The notes under the pieces: model-generated
The model's database searches: none
Told to the model about the DNA's origin: nothing
Seen by the model: only the letters and a program-made list of their open reading frames with translations
In this document: positions 6,738 through 14,912 of the stretch, piece by piece
How the letters are laid out: the number at the start of each line of letters is the position of its first letter
Position numbering within the stretch: position 1 is the stretch's first letter
Translations under genes and position numbers: made by a program
DNA from: Clostridium sp. CAG:510
Lineage (GTDB): Bacteria > Bacillota > Clostridia > Lachnospirales > Lachnospiraceae
Direction: 5' to 3'
NCBI GenBank assembly: GCA_000434615.1
Contig: FR880832.1
Coordinates: forward strand, 67,964-101,371
Length of the DNA stretch: 33,408 nt

Positions 6738-8633
6738 TTACGACCAGCAGGGCGTATTGTCGTCCACATGCTCTTCAAAGCAGATACCGCCGCCGAATTT
6801 GGCAACACCGCAGCCCTGGCAGGCTTTCCGGCAGTTGGGGCTGACTTCTTCCTTCTGTGCCTTCAGCCACTCTCTCTTCAAGAACTCCTTGGTAACACCG
6901 CAGTCGATGAAATCCCAGGGGAAAAGCTCATCTAAGGAGCGTTCCCTTGTGGTATAGAAATCCACGGACAGACCGCATTCCGCAAAGGTGTCCAGCCACT
7001 TCTGGTTGTCGTAGTATTCGCTCCAGGCATCGTAAATGGCGCCCTTCTTATAAACCTTCAGAATGACCTCACAGAGCCTTCTGTCGCCCCTTGCCAGCAC
7101 CCCTTCCAAAACGGAGGTGTCCGCTTCGTGCCAGTTGTACTTGATGCTCTTTTGGTTGAGCTGCTCCATGACCGCCAGTCTTGTTATATAAGATTTGTTT
7201 AAGAATTCTTCCTTCGTTGCCTGCTTTGCCCACTGGAACGGCGTAAAGGGCTTCGGTACAAAGAAGGAGGTGCTTGCCACAATCTGCACCCTGCCGTTGA
7301 CTCTTTTTTCCTTGGGAACCGTATCATAAAACAGCGCGGCAATCTTGTTGGAAAGCTCCGCAATGCCGCGGATATCCTCCTCCGTTTCAGTCGGAAGTCC
7401 CAGCATAAAATAAAGCTTAACCCTCGTCCAACCGCCTTCAAAGGCAAGTCTGGCGCCGTGCATGATGTCTTCCTCCGTAAGTCCCTTGTTGATGACATTA
7501 CGAAGTCTCTGGCTGCCTGCTTCCGGTGCGAAGGTAAGGCTTGTCTTCTTCACATCCTGCACCTTGCTCATCACATCCAGGGAAAAGGCATCAATTCGTA
7601 AGGAAGGCAGGGAAATGTTTACATGCTTGCCCTCTAAGTCCTCTAAAAGGAAGGTCAGAAGTTCCGGCAGTGCCCGGTAATCACTGGAGCTTAACGAACT
7701 TAAGGTAATCTCCTCCTGTCCGGTATTCTTAAGCATGGTCAGCGCATATTCCTTTAAGAGATTGACATCCCTCTCCCTGACGGGACGGTAAAGCTGTCCT
7801 GCCTGGCAGAAACGGCATCCGCGGATGCAGCCGCGCATAATTTCCAGCACCACTCTGTCCTGAGCGATCTTCATAAACGGCACCAGCGGCTTCATGGGAT
7901 AATAGGTATGGGAAACGTCCATTTCCACTTCCTTGGTAATGGTAGAAGGAATCCCCTCTTCAATGGGATAAAAGTCTTTTAATGTACCGTCCTCGTTATA
8001 AGCTGCCTCATAAAAGGCAGGTACATACATGCCGGGTACCTTGGCTGCCCTGCGTAAAAACTCCATACGGGGAAGCTTTTTATCCCGGCATTCCCGGTAC
8101 AGATTTACCAGCTCCTCGTAACGGGTTTCGCCCTCGCCGATATAGAACAGATCAAAGAAATCCGCAATGGGTTCCGGATTGTACGTGCAAGGACCTCCGC
8201 CGATAACAATGGGATCCTCCTCCGTCCTATCCTTCGCAAGTAGCGGAATACCGGATAAATCCAGCACCTGCAGAATATTCGTGTAGCACATTTCATACTG
8301 GATGGTAATGGCAAGCCAGTCAAATTCCTTAATGGGATCCTGGGACTCCAGGGCAAAAAGGGGAATGTGCTCCTTTCTCATGATGGCATCCAGGTCCACC
8401 CAGGGAGAATATACTCTCTCGCACCATACGCCGTCAAACCGGTTGAACATATCGTACAGAATCTGGATACCCAGATGGGACATGCCGATTTCGTACACAT
8501 CCGGGAAGCAGAAAGCAATGCGCATGTCCACCTCTTCTTTGTTTTTCACGACTGCATTGACTTCGCCGCCGATGTATCTTGCCGGTTTCTCAACTTTCAT
8601 TAAAATATCATCCGATAACGCTAATTTGTTCAT
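6738..8633 (-). CDS. TIGR03960 family B12-binding-domain radical SAM protein
   Basis: A 631-residue radical SAM enzyme. The amino-terminal ~180 residues form a B12-binding-like Rossmann domain (FPDVYEIGMSHLG, later VIGGGPCTYNPEP and FYIGEGE) without the classical DxHxxG motif. The iron-sulfur cluster motif CxxxCxxC is C269-C273-C276 in MRGCIRGCRFCQAG; SLSSSDYRALPELL and the TSLTFAPEAGSQRLR segment fit the radical SAM barrel. The carboxy tail is cysteine-rich (CRKACQGCGVAKFGGG), suggesting another cluster or metal site. GGAAGGATTTAGA precedes the ATG. It heads the conserved trio with DUF2344 and RNase G. The reaction and substrate are not established for the family. Confidence 0.92.
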   Translation of the reverse strand: MNKLALSDDILMKVEKPARYIGGEVNAVVKNKEEVDMRIAFCFPDVYEIGMSHLGIQILYDMFNRFDGVWCERVYSPWVDLDAIMRKEHIPLFALESQDPIKEFDWLAITIQYEMCYTNILQVLDLSGIPLLAKDRTEEDPIVIGGGPCTYNPEPIADFFDLFYIGEGETRYEELVNLYRECRDKKLPRMEFLRRAAKVPGMYVPAFYEAAYNEDGTLKDFYPIEEGIPSTITKEVEMDVSHTYYPMKPLVPFMKIAQDRVVLEIMRGCIRGCRFCQAGQLYRPVRERDVNLLKEYALTMLKNTGQEEITLSSLSSSDYRALPELLTFLLEDLEGKHVNISLPSLRIDAFSLDVMSKVQDVKKTSLTFAPEAGSQRLRNVINKGLTEEDIMHGARLAFEGGWTRVKLYFMLGLPTETEEDIRGIAELSNKIAALFYDTVPKEKRVNGRVQIVASTSFFVPKPFTPFQWAKQATKEEFLNKSYITRLAVMEQLNQKSIKYNWHEADTSVLEGVLARGDRRLCEVILKVYKKGAIYDAWSEYYDNQKWLDTFAECGLSVDFYTTRERSLDELFPWDFIDCGVTKEFLKREWLKAQKEEVSPNCRKACQGCGVAKFGGGICFEEHVDDNTPCWS

Positions 8634-8684
8634 TCTAAATCCTTCCGTCCAAAGTATCTCTGTCAGATATCCGTATTGCGGGAC

Positions 8685-9332
8685 TTATTTTGCCGTTGCA
8701 TACATGAGTATCATCTCTTTTAACAAAAGAAGCTCTTCCGTGTAGTCCTTATTATCCTCCGCTCCCCAGATAAAGCCTCCGGCAAAATGGGAGCATGCTG
8801 ACATCATGGTGTGCACCGTGACACGCATAAACTCCTCCTCCGGAATATCCGTCCGGAAGGTCTTGTCCTCCTTCGCCTTTTCATACATCATATGGAAACG
8901 GGTATCCGCCGAATATAAGGAGTTATGGAATTCGGTAAGCTGCTCCGTTTTATATTCTTCGTGGGTGACATAGTAATTAAAATTGTCATTATATTGCAGC
9001 AATTCCTTATGATTCCGGTACATATCCACATAACAGTCCAATGAAAAAGTAAGGCGGTTTATGGCCGGTATGTCATGCAGACCCGAAATCGGTCTGGCAG
9101 CATCCAGATTGTCCAGATATTCTTTCCACTTGACACTGCAGACTGCGATAACCAGCTCCATCTTGGATGGATAACAACGGAACAGAGTTGCTCTGCCAAC
9201 GCCCGCTGCTTCCGCAATCTCTGCCATGCTGACACCCTCTATTTTTCTTTTAACAAAAACTTGGAACGCCGTATCGATTATTTTTCGATTGCGTTCCTGT
9301 TCTTTCTCCATCTGCTTTTGTGATTTGCTCAT
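8685..9332 (-). CDS. TetR family transcriptional regulator
   Basis: A 215-residue one-component repressor-type protein. The amino-terminal helix-turn-helix lies at about residues 15-60, with the recognisable order RNRKIIDTAFQVF, VSMAEIAEAAGVGRATLF, RCYPSKMELV. The rest is an all-helical ligand-binding region with several aromatic residues (HKELLQYNDNFNYYVTHEEY) and a predicted dimer helix near the end. It has AAGGGATGAAATC before the ATG, starts 29 bases after the small membrane protein stop and ends about 51 bases before the radical SAM gene. No palindromic operator is evident in the short spacers. Neither inducer nor target is apparent; the adjacent membrane protein is one candidate. Confidence 0.88.
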   Translation of the reverse strand: MSKSQKQMEKEQERNRKIIDTAFQVFVKRKIEGVSMAEIAEAAGVGRATLFRCYPSKMELVIAVCSVKWKEYLDNLDAARPISGLHDIPAINRLTFSLDCYVDMYRNHKELLQYNDNFNYYVTHEEYKTEQLTEFHNSLYSADTRFHMMYEKAKEDKTFRTDIPEEEFMRVTVHTMMSACSHFAGGFIWGAEDNKDYTEELLLLKEMILMYATAK

Positions 9333-9361
9333 GATTTCATCCCTTTTTCATGCAAAGTATC

Positions 9362-9709
9362 TTATTTATTGTATAAAAATTCCTCTATATTGTCAATCGC
9401 ATCAAGCTGGTAATTTGCGCCTAAAAGCCGGTCTATTTTCTCGGTATTGAGGGAAAAAATACTGTCCCCTGTAAAGCTGAAAATGACATAAAGGGAAAAC
9501 AAAACGATGGCAGCAAAAATACGCACTCCCATGAAAAAATGCCTTGCCGGAACATCCTGCGTACCGTAGACCGGTTCGGTCATTTCGTTCTGTCTGCCCG
9601 CTCCGTACAACAGATTTTCATGCTGCCTTAAATTCATGCGGTTTTTATCCTCTGCTTCCCTTATGCTTCGTAATAACAACAATTTCTGTTCCACGGAAAT
9701 ATCGCTCAT
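9362..9709 (-). CDS. Small single-pass membrane protein of unknown function
   Basis: I do not recognise this 115-residue protein. It has a charged amino-terminal half with a predicted helix (SVEQKLLLLRSIREAEDKNR), one hydrophobic segment at about residues 60-80 (FFMGVRIFAAIVLFSLYVIF) and a polar, acidic tail of about 35 residues ending LDAIDNIEEFLYNK. The positive residues before the hydrophobic segment suggest the amino half is cytoplasmic and the tail outside. The frame extends to an ATG at 9754, but that would start inside the hairpin ending the his operon; the ATG at 9709 has AAAAGGAATT upstream and is preferred. It lies just before the TetR gene and may be cotranscribed with it. Confidence 0.7.
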   Translation of the reverse strand: MSDISVEQKLLLLRSIREAEDKNRMNLRQHENLLYGAGRQNEMTEPVYGTQDVPARHFFMGVRIFAAIVLFSLYVIFSFTGDSIFSLNTEKIDRLLGANYQLDAIDNIEEFLYNK

Positions 9710-9736
9710 AATTCCTTTTCCTCTCTTTTTCGATAA

Positions 9737-9771
9737 AAAAAGAGTATAGTTCATTTTCCTATACTCTTTTT
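9737..9771 (-). terminator. Rho-independent terminator after hisIE
   Basis: A perfect 13-bp inverted repeat (9737-9749 against 9759-9771) with a 9-base loop is followed on the minus strand by a T run. It lies about 75 bases past the hisIE stop and fits a terminator for the his operon. Because the arms end in A and T tracts it could act in both directions. It is AT-rich, so readthrough into the following small gene is possible. Confidence 0.8.
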
Positions 9772-9846
9772 GTCCTTATTCTAAATGTATGTACTTGTCA
9801 GGGAAATATAACCGCAGTTTTCCTTCCGGAAACACTTCCGCAGGGC

Positions 9847-11133
9847 TTATCTGTTGGCAAGCTCCGTGGTAATCTCTTCCCAGGAAATATCCTTCTGTGC
9901 CATCAGAACCATCATATGGTACAGGAAATCGGAAATCTCGTATTTCACTTCGTTGGGATTTGGATTTTTCGCCGCAATAACGATTTCGGTTGCCTCCTCA
10001 CCCAGCTTCTTTAAGATTTTGTCAAGACCCTTGTCAAACAGGTAATTGGTGTAGGAGCCTTCCTTCGGATTTTTCTTCCGGTCCAAAATCACCTGATAAA
10101 CCTCTTCAAATACCTTCAAGGGGTTCTCTGCTTCCTCGTATTCCCTGGTAACCACATCCCTAAAGAAGCAGGAATAACTGCCGGTATGGCAGGCGTTGCC
10201 GATCTGGAACACCTTGGCTAAAATCGTATCCTTGTCGCAGTCAGCGGTTAAGGACTTCACATACTGGTAATGACCGCTGGTTTCACCCTTTAGCCACAGT
10301 TCCTTGCGGCTGCGGCTGTAATAGGTCATTTTACCGGTCTTTAAGGTGCTTTTATAGGCTTCCTCATTCATGTAGGCTACCATAAGCACCTCTAAAGTTT
10401 TGTAGTCCTGCACCACTACCGGCACCATGCCGTCGGAGTTTTTCTTGAAATCGTCCCAGATAAAATCGGAATGCAGCTCTTCTATGGCAATGCCGTTTTC
10501 CTTACACAAATCCTTTAACTGTAAAATTTCCTCTTTATTGTCGTTAATAGCATTGCCGGTAATGCCCGTTACATTGTAAAGTCCGAAGATTTCCAGCAGC
10601 TTATTCAGGGCAAGCTGCTCCGTTTCCACAATAGCCGGAAGCTCTGTAATCTCCCCGGCTTCTCTTACCATATGGGGATTCATGAATAGCAGTCCGGAGG
10701 CAAATTCTTCCAGAAGCTCTTTGTTTTCCGTAAGAGTTTCCAAATCGTTTACGGCAGCTAAGATTTTCTCCCTGCCGAATTTCTGGGAAACCTCTTTGAT
10801 AATCTCACGGTTGCATTTTTTGCTGAAATTGAGCACTGCTTTTTTGCATCCTGTATAGAGGATTTTCTTGATATCCTCCATACGGTGCACATTGCCGGCT
10901 CCGTATACATCCACGGGAGAAGCCGCACAGATGGCTTTCATCACATCCAGCGCCGCATCGTGCTCGGCATCGCCGTTTGACAAATCGTACACCAAAATCT
11001 CGTCTGCGTTTTTCTCACAGTATTCCCTTGCCAGCTCCACGGGATTTTCCGCAATTACGGTATTGTCTGAAAGGCTTTTTACCGCCTTTTCCTGATATAA
11101 ATAGATAGAAGCAATAAATTTTCTGGTCCTCAT
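9847..11133 (-). CDS. hisI: HisIE (phosphoribosyl-AMP cyclohydrolase / phosphoribosyl-ATP diphosphatase) with degenerate HisF-like amino-terminal domain
   Basis: A 428-residue protein catalysing steps 2 and 3 of histidine synthesis. Residues ~222-330 are HisI, with the zinc cysteines C299 (ADCDKD), C315 and C322 (ACHTGSYSC). Residues ~338-428 are HisE, with the metal-binding GEEATE at 378-383. The first ~220 residues are extra compared with a normal ~200-230-residue HisIE and read as a HisA/HisF half-barrel pair: VYDLSNGDAEHDAALDVMKA and VYGAGNVHRMEDIKKIL resemble HisF strands 2-3, and GITGNAINDNKEEILQLK its end. By eye the catalytic aspartates of HisF (11 and 130) are Y11 and N129, so the barrel is probably inactive. 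Start is ATG 11133, 38 bases after hisB; a TTG at 11163 is less likely. Confidence 0.9.
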   Translation of the reverse strand: MRTRKFIASIYLYQEKAVKSLSDNTVIAENPVELAREYCEKNADEILVYDLSNGDAEHDAALDVMKAICAASPVDVYGAGNVHRMEDIKKILYTGCKKAVLNFSKKCNREIIKEVSQKFGREKILAAVNDLETLTENKELLEEFASGLLFMNPHMVREAGEITELPAIVETEQLALNKLLEIFGLYNVTGITGNAINDNKEEILQLKDLCKENGIAIEELHSDFIWDDFKKNSDGMVPVVVQDYKTLEVLMVAYMNEEAYKSTLKTGKMTYYSRSRKELWLKGETSGHYQYVKSLTADCDKDTILAKVFQIGNACHTGSYSCFFRDVVTREYEEAENPLKVFEEVYQVILDRKKNPKEGSYTNYLFDKGLDKILKKLGEEATEIVIAAKNPNPNEVKYEISDFLYHMMVLMAQKDISWEEITTELANR

Positions 11134-11171
11134 GTTTTTCCCGGTCTTTAAGAAGGTATGCAAACGTGCTC

Positions 11172-11756
11172 TTAAAGGCTTCCTTTCGTACTTAATACAT
11201 CTTCAATTCTGTTATCATATGCAACCGCCATATCCAGAGCCTTGGCAAATGCCTTGAACATGGCTTCCGCCATGTGGTGGTTGTTGGTGCCGGAAATCAT
11301 TTTGATATGTAAATTCATGGCTGCACTGTAGGATACCGCATAAAAGAATTCCCGTATCAGTTCGCTGTCCAGTTCGCCGATTTTATCCATGGTAAAATCA
11401 CAGGAAAAATCCAGATACGGTCTGCCGCATAAATCCACGGCGCATAAACACAGTGCATCGTCCATGGGCAGAATAAAATAACCGTAACGGTTGATCCCCT
11501 TTTTGTCACCCACCGCTTCCCTGATGGCGTTTCCCAGCACGATGCCGGTATCTTCCACAGTATGATGTCCGTCCACGTAAAGGTCGCCGTTGACTTTGCA
11601 GGTCAAGTCAAAGAAGCCGTGTCTGGCAAAGCCGTTTAGCATATGGTCAAAAAAGCCGATGCCGGTATGGATATCCGCATCCCCTTTTCCGTCCAGTGAA
11701 AGCTTTACATAAATATCCGTTTCCTTGGTGGTTCTTTTTATTTCCGCACTGCGCAT
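11172..11756 (-). CDS. hisB: Imidazoleglycerol-phosphate dehydratase
   Basis: HisB dehydrates imidazoleglycerol phosphate to imidazoleacetol phosphate (step 6 of histidine synthesis), normally as a 24-mer with Mn(II). The protein is 194 residues, the monofunctional length, with no phosphatase domain. The metal-binding repeats are clear: HTGIGFFDHML (31-41), DGHHTVEDTGI (63-73) and the carboxy-terminal TNNHHMAEA. The ATG at 11756 lies 3 bases after the hisD stop, with AAAGGAGC inside the end of hisD as its ribosome site, so the two are translationally linked. No histidinol-phosphate phosphatase is in the cluster, so a separate enzyme must act. Confidence 0.97.
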   Translation of the reverse strand: MRSAEIKRTTKETDIYVKLSLDGKGDADIHTGIGFFDHMLNGFARHGFFDLTCKVNGDLYVDGHHTVEDTGIVLGNAIREAVGDKKGINRYGYFILPMDDALCLCAVDLCGRPYLDFSCDFTMDKIGELDSELIREFFYAVSYSAAMNLHIKMISGTNNHHMAEAMFKAFAKALDMAVAYDNRIEDVLSTKGSL

Positions 11757-11759
11757 ACG

Positions 11760-13055
11760 TTAGCTCCTTTCAAAACGAACTTTAATGGAATTGGCATGTG
11801 CCGTCAGTCCTTCGCTCTTGGCAAAGGCTTCGATTTCCGTATGTACTTTCTCAAGCGCATCCTTTGAGAAAGAAATCAGGCTGGTTTTCTTGATAAAATC
11901 ATCCACACTGAGCGGGGAGAAAAATCTTGCCGTGCCGTTTGTGGGTAAAATGTGGTTCGGTCCCGCAAAATAGTCACCCAGCGGCTCGGAGGAATACTCG
12001 CCCATGAAAATGGCGCCCGCATTCTTAATCTTCGTCATGGTTTCATACGGATTCTTTGTCAGGATTTCCAGATGCTCGGATGCAATATCGTTGGCTGCCG
12101 CAATGGCATCCTCCATATTTTCCGCTACTAAAATATAACCATAATTGGAGAGGGATTTCAAGATAATCTCTCTTCTTTCCAAAGTTTCCGTAAATCCGTC
12201 CACTTCTTTCGATACCTTTTCCGCCAGATCTTTGGATGTGGTGATCAAAATAGCGGAAGCCAACTCGTCATGCTCTGCCTGGGACAGTAAATCCGCAGCC
12301 ACATAACGGGGATTAGCCGTTTCATCCGCAAGCACCAGAATTTCACTGGGCCCTGCCACGGAGTCAATGCTGACATGGCCGTATACTGCCTTTTTTGCAA
12401 GTGCCACAAAGATGTTGCCGGGACCGGTAATCTTGTCCACCTTGGGAACGGACTCCGTACCGAATGCAAGTGCGGCGATAGCCTGTGCACCGCCTACCTT
12501 GTAGATTTCATCCACACCGGCAATATCGGCTGCCACCAGAGTGCCGGCATTGACTTTTCCTTCCTTGTTGCAGGGAGTTGTCATGACAATCTTGGGAACG
12601 CCTGCCACCTTGGCGGGAACAACATTCATCAAAACGCTGCTGGGGTATGCGGCTTTTCCGCCGGGAACATACACACCCGCTTTTTCAATGGGGGTAATAC
12701 GCTGTCCCAAAATGCTGCCGTCCGGTCTTGTTTCGATAAAGCTCTGACGGAGCTGCTTTTCATGGAAGGTACGGATATTGGCTGCGGAATGTCTGTAAAC
12801 CTCAATCAGATCTTCCGGGATCTCTTTGTAGGCTTCCTTGATTTCCTCTTCCGTTACACGGATATTGCCGCTGTTCAATGCAAAATGGTCAAATTTCTCG
12901 GTATATTCAAAAACGGCTTTGTCCCCGTTTTCCTTTACATTGTTTACAATCTCGGAAACCGTCTGTTCATAGGTTCCGTAGCTGGAAGGGCTTCGTTTCA
13001 GCAAATCCTTCAGCAGGTTCTTTTTGGTGCTTTCCGTCAATTCCACAATACGCAT
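11760..13055 (-). CDS. hisD: Histidinol dehydrogenase
   Basis: HisD carries out the last two oxidations, histidinol to histidine, using NAD and zinc. The 431-residue length is standard. Landmarks include RFHEKQ-type AANIRTFHEKQ, the substrate loop GQRITPIEKAGVYVPGGKAAYPSS, GPGNIFVALAKKAVYG, SVAGPSEILVLAD, the zinc/catalytic segment LLSQAEHDELASAIL, and ASEHLEI near residue 325 with the catalytic Glu-His pair, then GPNHILPT. It starts 4 bases after hisG, with AAAGGAAGG upstream of the ATG. All expected active-site segments appear intact. Confidence 0.97.
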   Translation of the reverse strand: MRIVELTESTKKNLLKDLLKRSPSSYGTYEQTVSEIVNNVKENGDKAVFEYTEKFDHFALNSGNIRVTEEEIKEAYKEIPEDLIEVYRHSAANIRTFHEKQLRQSFIETRPDGSILGQRITPIEKAGVYVPGGKAAYPSSVLMNVVPAKVAGVPKIVMTTPCNKEGKVNAGTLVAADIAGVDEIYKVGGAQAIAALAFGTESVPKVDKITGPGNIFVALAKKAVYGHVSIDSVAGPSEILVLADETANPRYVAADLLSQAEHDELASAILITTSKDLAEKVSKEVDGFTETLERREIILKSLSNYGYILVAENMEDAIAAANDIASEHLEILTKNPYETMTKIKNAGAIFMGEYSSEPLGDYFAGPNHILPTNGTARFFSPLSVDDFIKKTSLISFSKDALEKVHTEIEAFAKSEGLTAHANSIKVRFERS

Positions 13056-13059
13056 AGGT

Positions 13060-13719
13060 TTATTTTCCTTCCTTTCTCAGTGCTACCTTCAGGTCGTTTA
13101 CAAGCTTGCCGATCCGTTCCTTTTCCATCTGCATGCTGACCTGGTTGACAATCAGTCTGGCAGACAGCGGGCAGACTTCTTCCAGAACAGCCAGTCCGTT
13201 TTCATGCAGGGTGGAACCGGTTTCCACGATGTCCACGATGACATCGGAAAGTCCAACTAAAGGTCCCAATTCCACGGAGCCGTTCAGCTTGATGATGTCC
13301 ACGGTCTGGTGTTTTTTATTGTAAAAATAGTCCTTGGCAATTTCGGGATACTTACTTGCCACACGGATTCTTTCGTGGTGCTTTAAAAGCTCCTCTGCCG
13401 ACTTTGGACCGCATACGCACATCCGGCATTTGCCGAAGCCTAAATCCAGTACCTCATAAACTCTTCTGTTTTCCTCCAGAATAGTGTCCTTGCCCACGAT
13501 ACCGATATCCGCCGCACCGTATTCCACATAGGTGGGAACATCCGGTCCCTTGGATAAGAAAAAGCGGAGCTTCTGCTCTTCATTTACAAAAATAAGCTTC
13601 CGGGAAGCCGGATCCTTCATTTCCTCACAGGTAATACCGATTTTCTCGAATAATTCCATGGCTTTCTTTGCCAGTCTGCCTTTGCCAAGCGCAATGGTTA
13701 AATATCTGTCCGTACTCAT
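13060..13719 (-). CDS. hisG: ATP phosphoribosyltransferase, short form
   Basis: HisG joins ATP and PRPP in the first, feedback-controlled step of histidine synthesis. At 219 residues it is the short form without the carboxy-terminal regulatory domain, which needs HisZ for activity and histidine control; hisZ lies directly upstream. Visible motifs are the start LTIALGKGRLAKKAMELFEK, the GPDVPTYVEYGAADIGIVG segment, and the PRPP-binding loop DIVETGSTLHENGL at about residues 163-176. The ATG is 4 bases after the hisZ stop, with AGAAAGGAC overlapping the last hisZ codons as ribosome site. Confidence 0.97.
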   Translation of the reverse strand: MSTDRYLTIALGKGRLAKKAMELFEKIGITCEEMKDPASRKLIFVNEEQKLRFFLSKGPDVPTYVEYGAADIGIVGKDTILEENRRVYEVLDLGFGKCRMCVCGPKSAEELLKHHERIRVASKYPEIAKDYFYNKKHQTVDIIKLNGSVELGPLVGLSDVIVDIVETGSTLHENGLAVLEEVCPLSARLIVNQVSMQMEKERIGKLVNDLKVALRKEGK

Positions 13720-13723
13720 GCTT

Positions 13724-14836
13724 TCAGTCCTTTCTGCGCATTTCCACTAATCTGCCCTGTTTTCTTAACTCCTCCGCCTTCTTTAAGACTTCGGGGAAGT
13801 TGCTTTCCGTATAGGTAAGGATTTCCTTTCCTTCGGGAAGCTCCATAGCGATTTTCTGTCTGGAAAAGGCCTCCAATATATCATCCACTACGGCAGCAAA
13901 GCCGACTGCCGGCGCCTGTTTGCCAAAGTAGGAAATCAGTGTGTCATAACGTCCGCCCTTTACGATGGCATCGCCGATGCCGTAGGTATAAACCTTGAAG
14001 ATAACACCGGTGTAATAACGGTATTTGCTTAACATGCCAAGGTCAAAGGATATGTATTTTTCCGTACCGTACATGGCAAGCACCTCGTACAGCTTTTCTA
14101 AATTTTCAATGGCTTTCACGGAGCGTTCGTTGGAAACCCGTGCTTTAGCGCTGCGAATGGCATCCAGATTGCCGAAGCCTTCCGTGGTCGCCAGAATAAG
14201 CTCCCGCAGGTCTTCACTGACGCCGGCTTCGATCAAAAGGTTTTCCGCTGCATAATGATTCTTGGCGGAAATGTATTCCCGCAGAACGTAAATCACATCA
14301 TCTTCCAGTCCGGCTTCCTCGCAGAGTCCCTTGAAATACTCCACCTGACCTACACTCACCTGAAAATTCTCCAGGCCGGTATGAAGCAGGGATTCGATTA
14401 CCATATGAATCATTTCCGCATCCGCATAAACGGAGTCGTCACCGATAAGCTCCGCACCGAGCTGGGTAACTTCCTTTAATTTTCCCTGCAGTCGGGACGT
14501 ATTGGTAAAGGTATTGCCACAGTAACAGAAACGCAGAGGCACGGAATCCTCCATAAAATACTTTGCCGCACAACGGGCAATGGAGGGAGTGAAATCGGGA
14601 CGAAGCACTAAGGTATCGCCCTCCTTGTCAAAGAACTTATAAAGATCCCTTGACGGCGTGGTGCCGATTTCATTGGAAAAAACATCAAAATATTCAAAGG
14701 TCGGTGTTTCGATATCCTCGTAGCCGTAGGATAAAAGCTTTTCCCGGATTTTCTTTTCAATCATAAGCTTTCTGGCACATTCTTTTCCGTAGATATCCCT
14801 TACACCGTCCGGTGTATGCAATAAATTCTGGTTCAT
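13724..14836 (-). CDS. hisZ: ATP phosphoribosyltransferase regulatory subunit
   Basis: HisZ is a histidyl-tRNA synthetase paralogue that forms a hetero-octamer with short HisG and confers feedback inhibition. The 370-residue protein starts LHTPDGVRDIYGKEC and contains class II synthetase-like motifs (LVLRPDFTPSIAR, FCYCGNTF, VTQLGAELIGDDS) and the histidine-site region (FDLGMLSKYRYYTGVIFKVY, AIVKGGRYDTL). It ends shortly after EMRRKD, four bases before hisG, where related proteins usually carry a further carboxy-terminal stretch, so the tail seems trimmed. Pairing with hisG and lack of a full anticodon-binding domain favour HisZ over HisS. It heads the his operon behind a strong promoter. Confidence 0.95.
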   Translation of the reverse strand: MNQNLLHTPDGVRDIYGKECARKLMIEKKIREKLLSYGYEDIETPTFEYFDVFSNEIGTTPSRDLYKFFDKEGDTLVLRPDFTPSIARCAAKYFMEDSVPLRFCYCGNTFTNTSRLQGKLKEVTQLGAELIGDDSVYADAEMIHMVIESLLHTGLENFQVSVGQVEYFKGLCEEAGLEDDVIYVLREYISAKNHYAAENLLIEAGVSEDLRELILATTEGFGNLDAIRSAKARVSNERSVKAIENLEKLYEVLAMYGTEKYISFDLGMLSKYRYYTGVIFKVYTYGIGDAIVKGGRYDTLISYFGKQAPAVGFAAVVDDILEAFSRQKIAMELPEGKEILTYTESNFPEVLKKAEELRKQGRLVEMRRKD

Positions 14837-14873
14837 GTTTTCTGCCTTTCTGTCTCACTTTATCAGATTAACG

Positions 14874-14897
14874 TGCTACCAAATTAGCAAAGTAGCA
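14874..14897 (-). promoter_or_regulatory. 24-bp dyad in the his leader, candidate operator
   Basis: On the minus strand TGCTAC and GTAGCA frame a partly symmetric AT-rich centre (TTTGCTAATTTG). The dyad sits about 9-32 bases downstream of the predicted his transcription start, a position where a bound repressor would block transcription. A TrpR-like HisR/YerC repressor has been predicted for his genes in Firmicutes; linking this site to it is inference. The arms could also pair in RNA, but there is no T tract. Confidence 0.6.
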
Positions 14898-14912
14898 TGT
14901 AAAACTGTATGT

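Noticed and set aside
9710..9754. Start at 9754 for the small membrane protein
   Set aside because: It lies within the his terminator hairpin and has no ribosome site, unlike the ATG at 9709.
12375..13139. Long open frame (254 codons) on the plus strand opposite hisD
   Set aside because: It is fully antisense to a well-conserved hisD, has no ribosome site or recognisable protein, and reflects codon composition.
13724..14836. Histidyl-tRNA synthetase instead of HisZ
   Set aside because: It lacks the full anticodon-binding domain and is directly followed by short-form hisG, the HisZ arrangement.
14837..14912. T-box or attenuator in the his leader
   Set aside because: The leader is only about 70 bases, without a specifier loop, antiterminator sequence, leader peptide or terminator hairpin.
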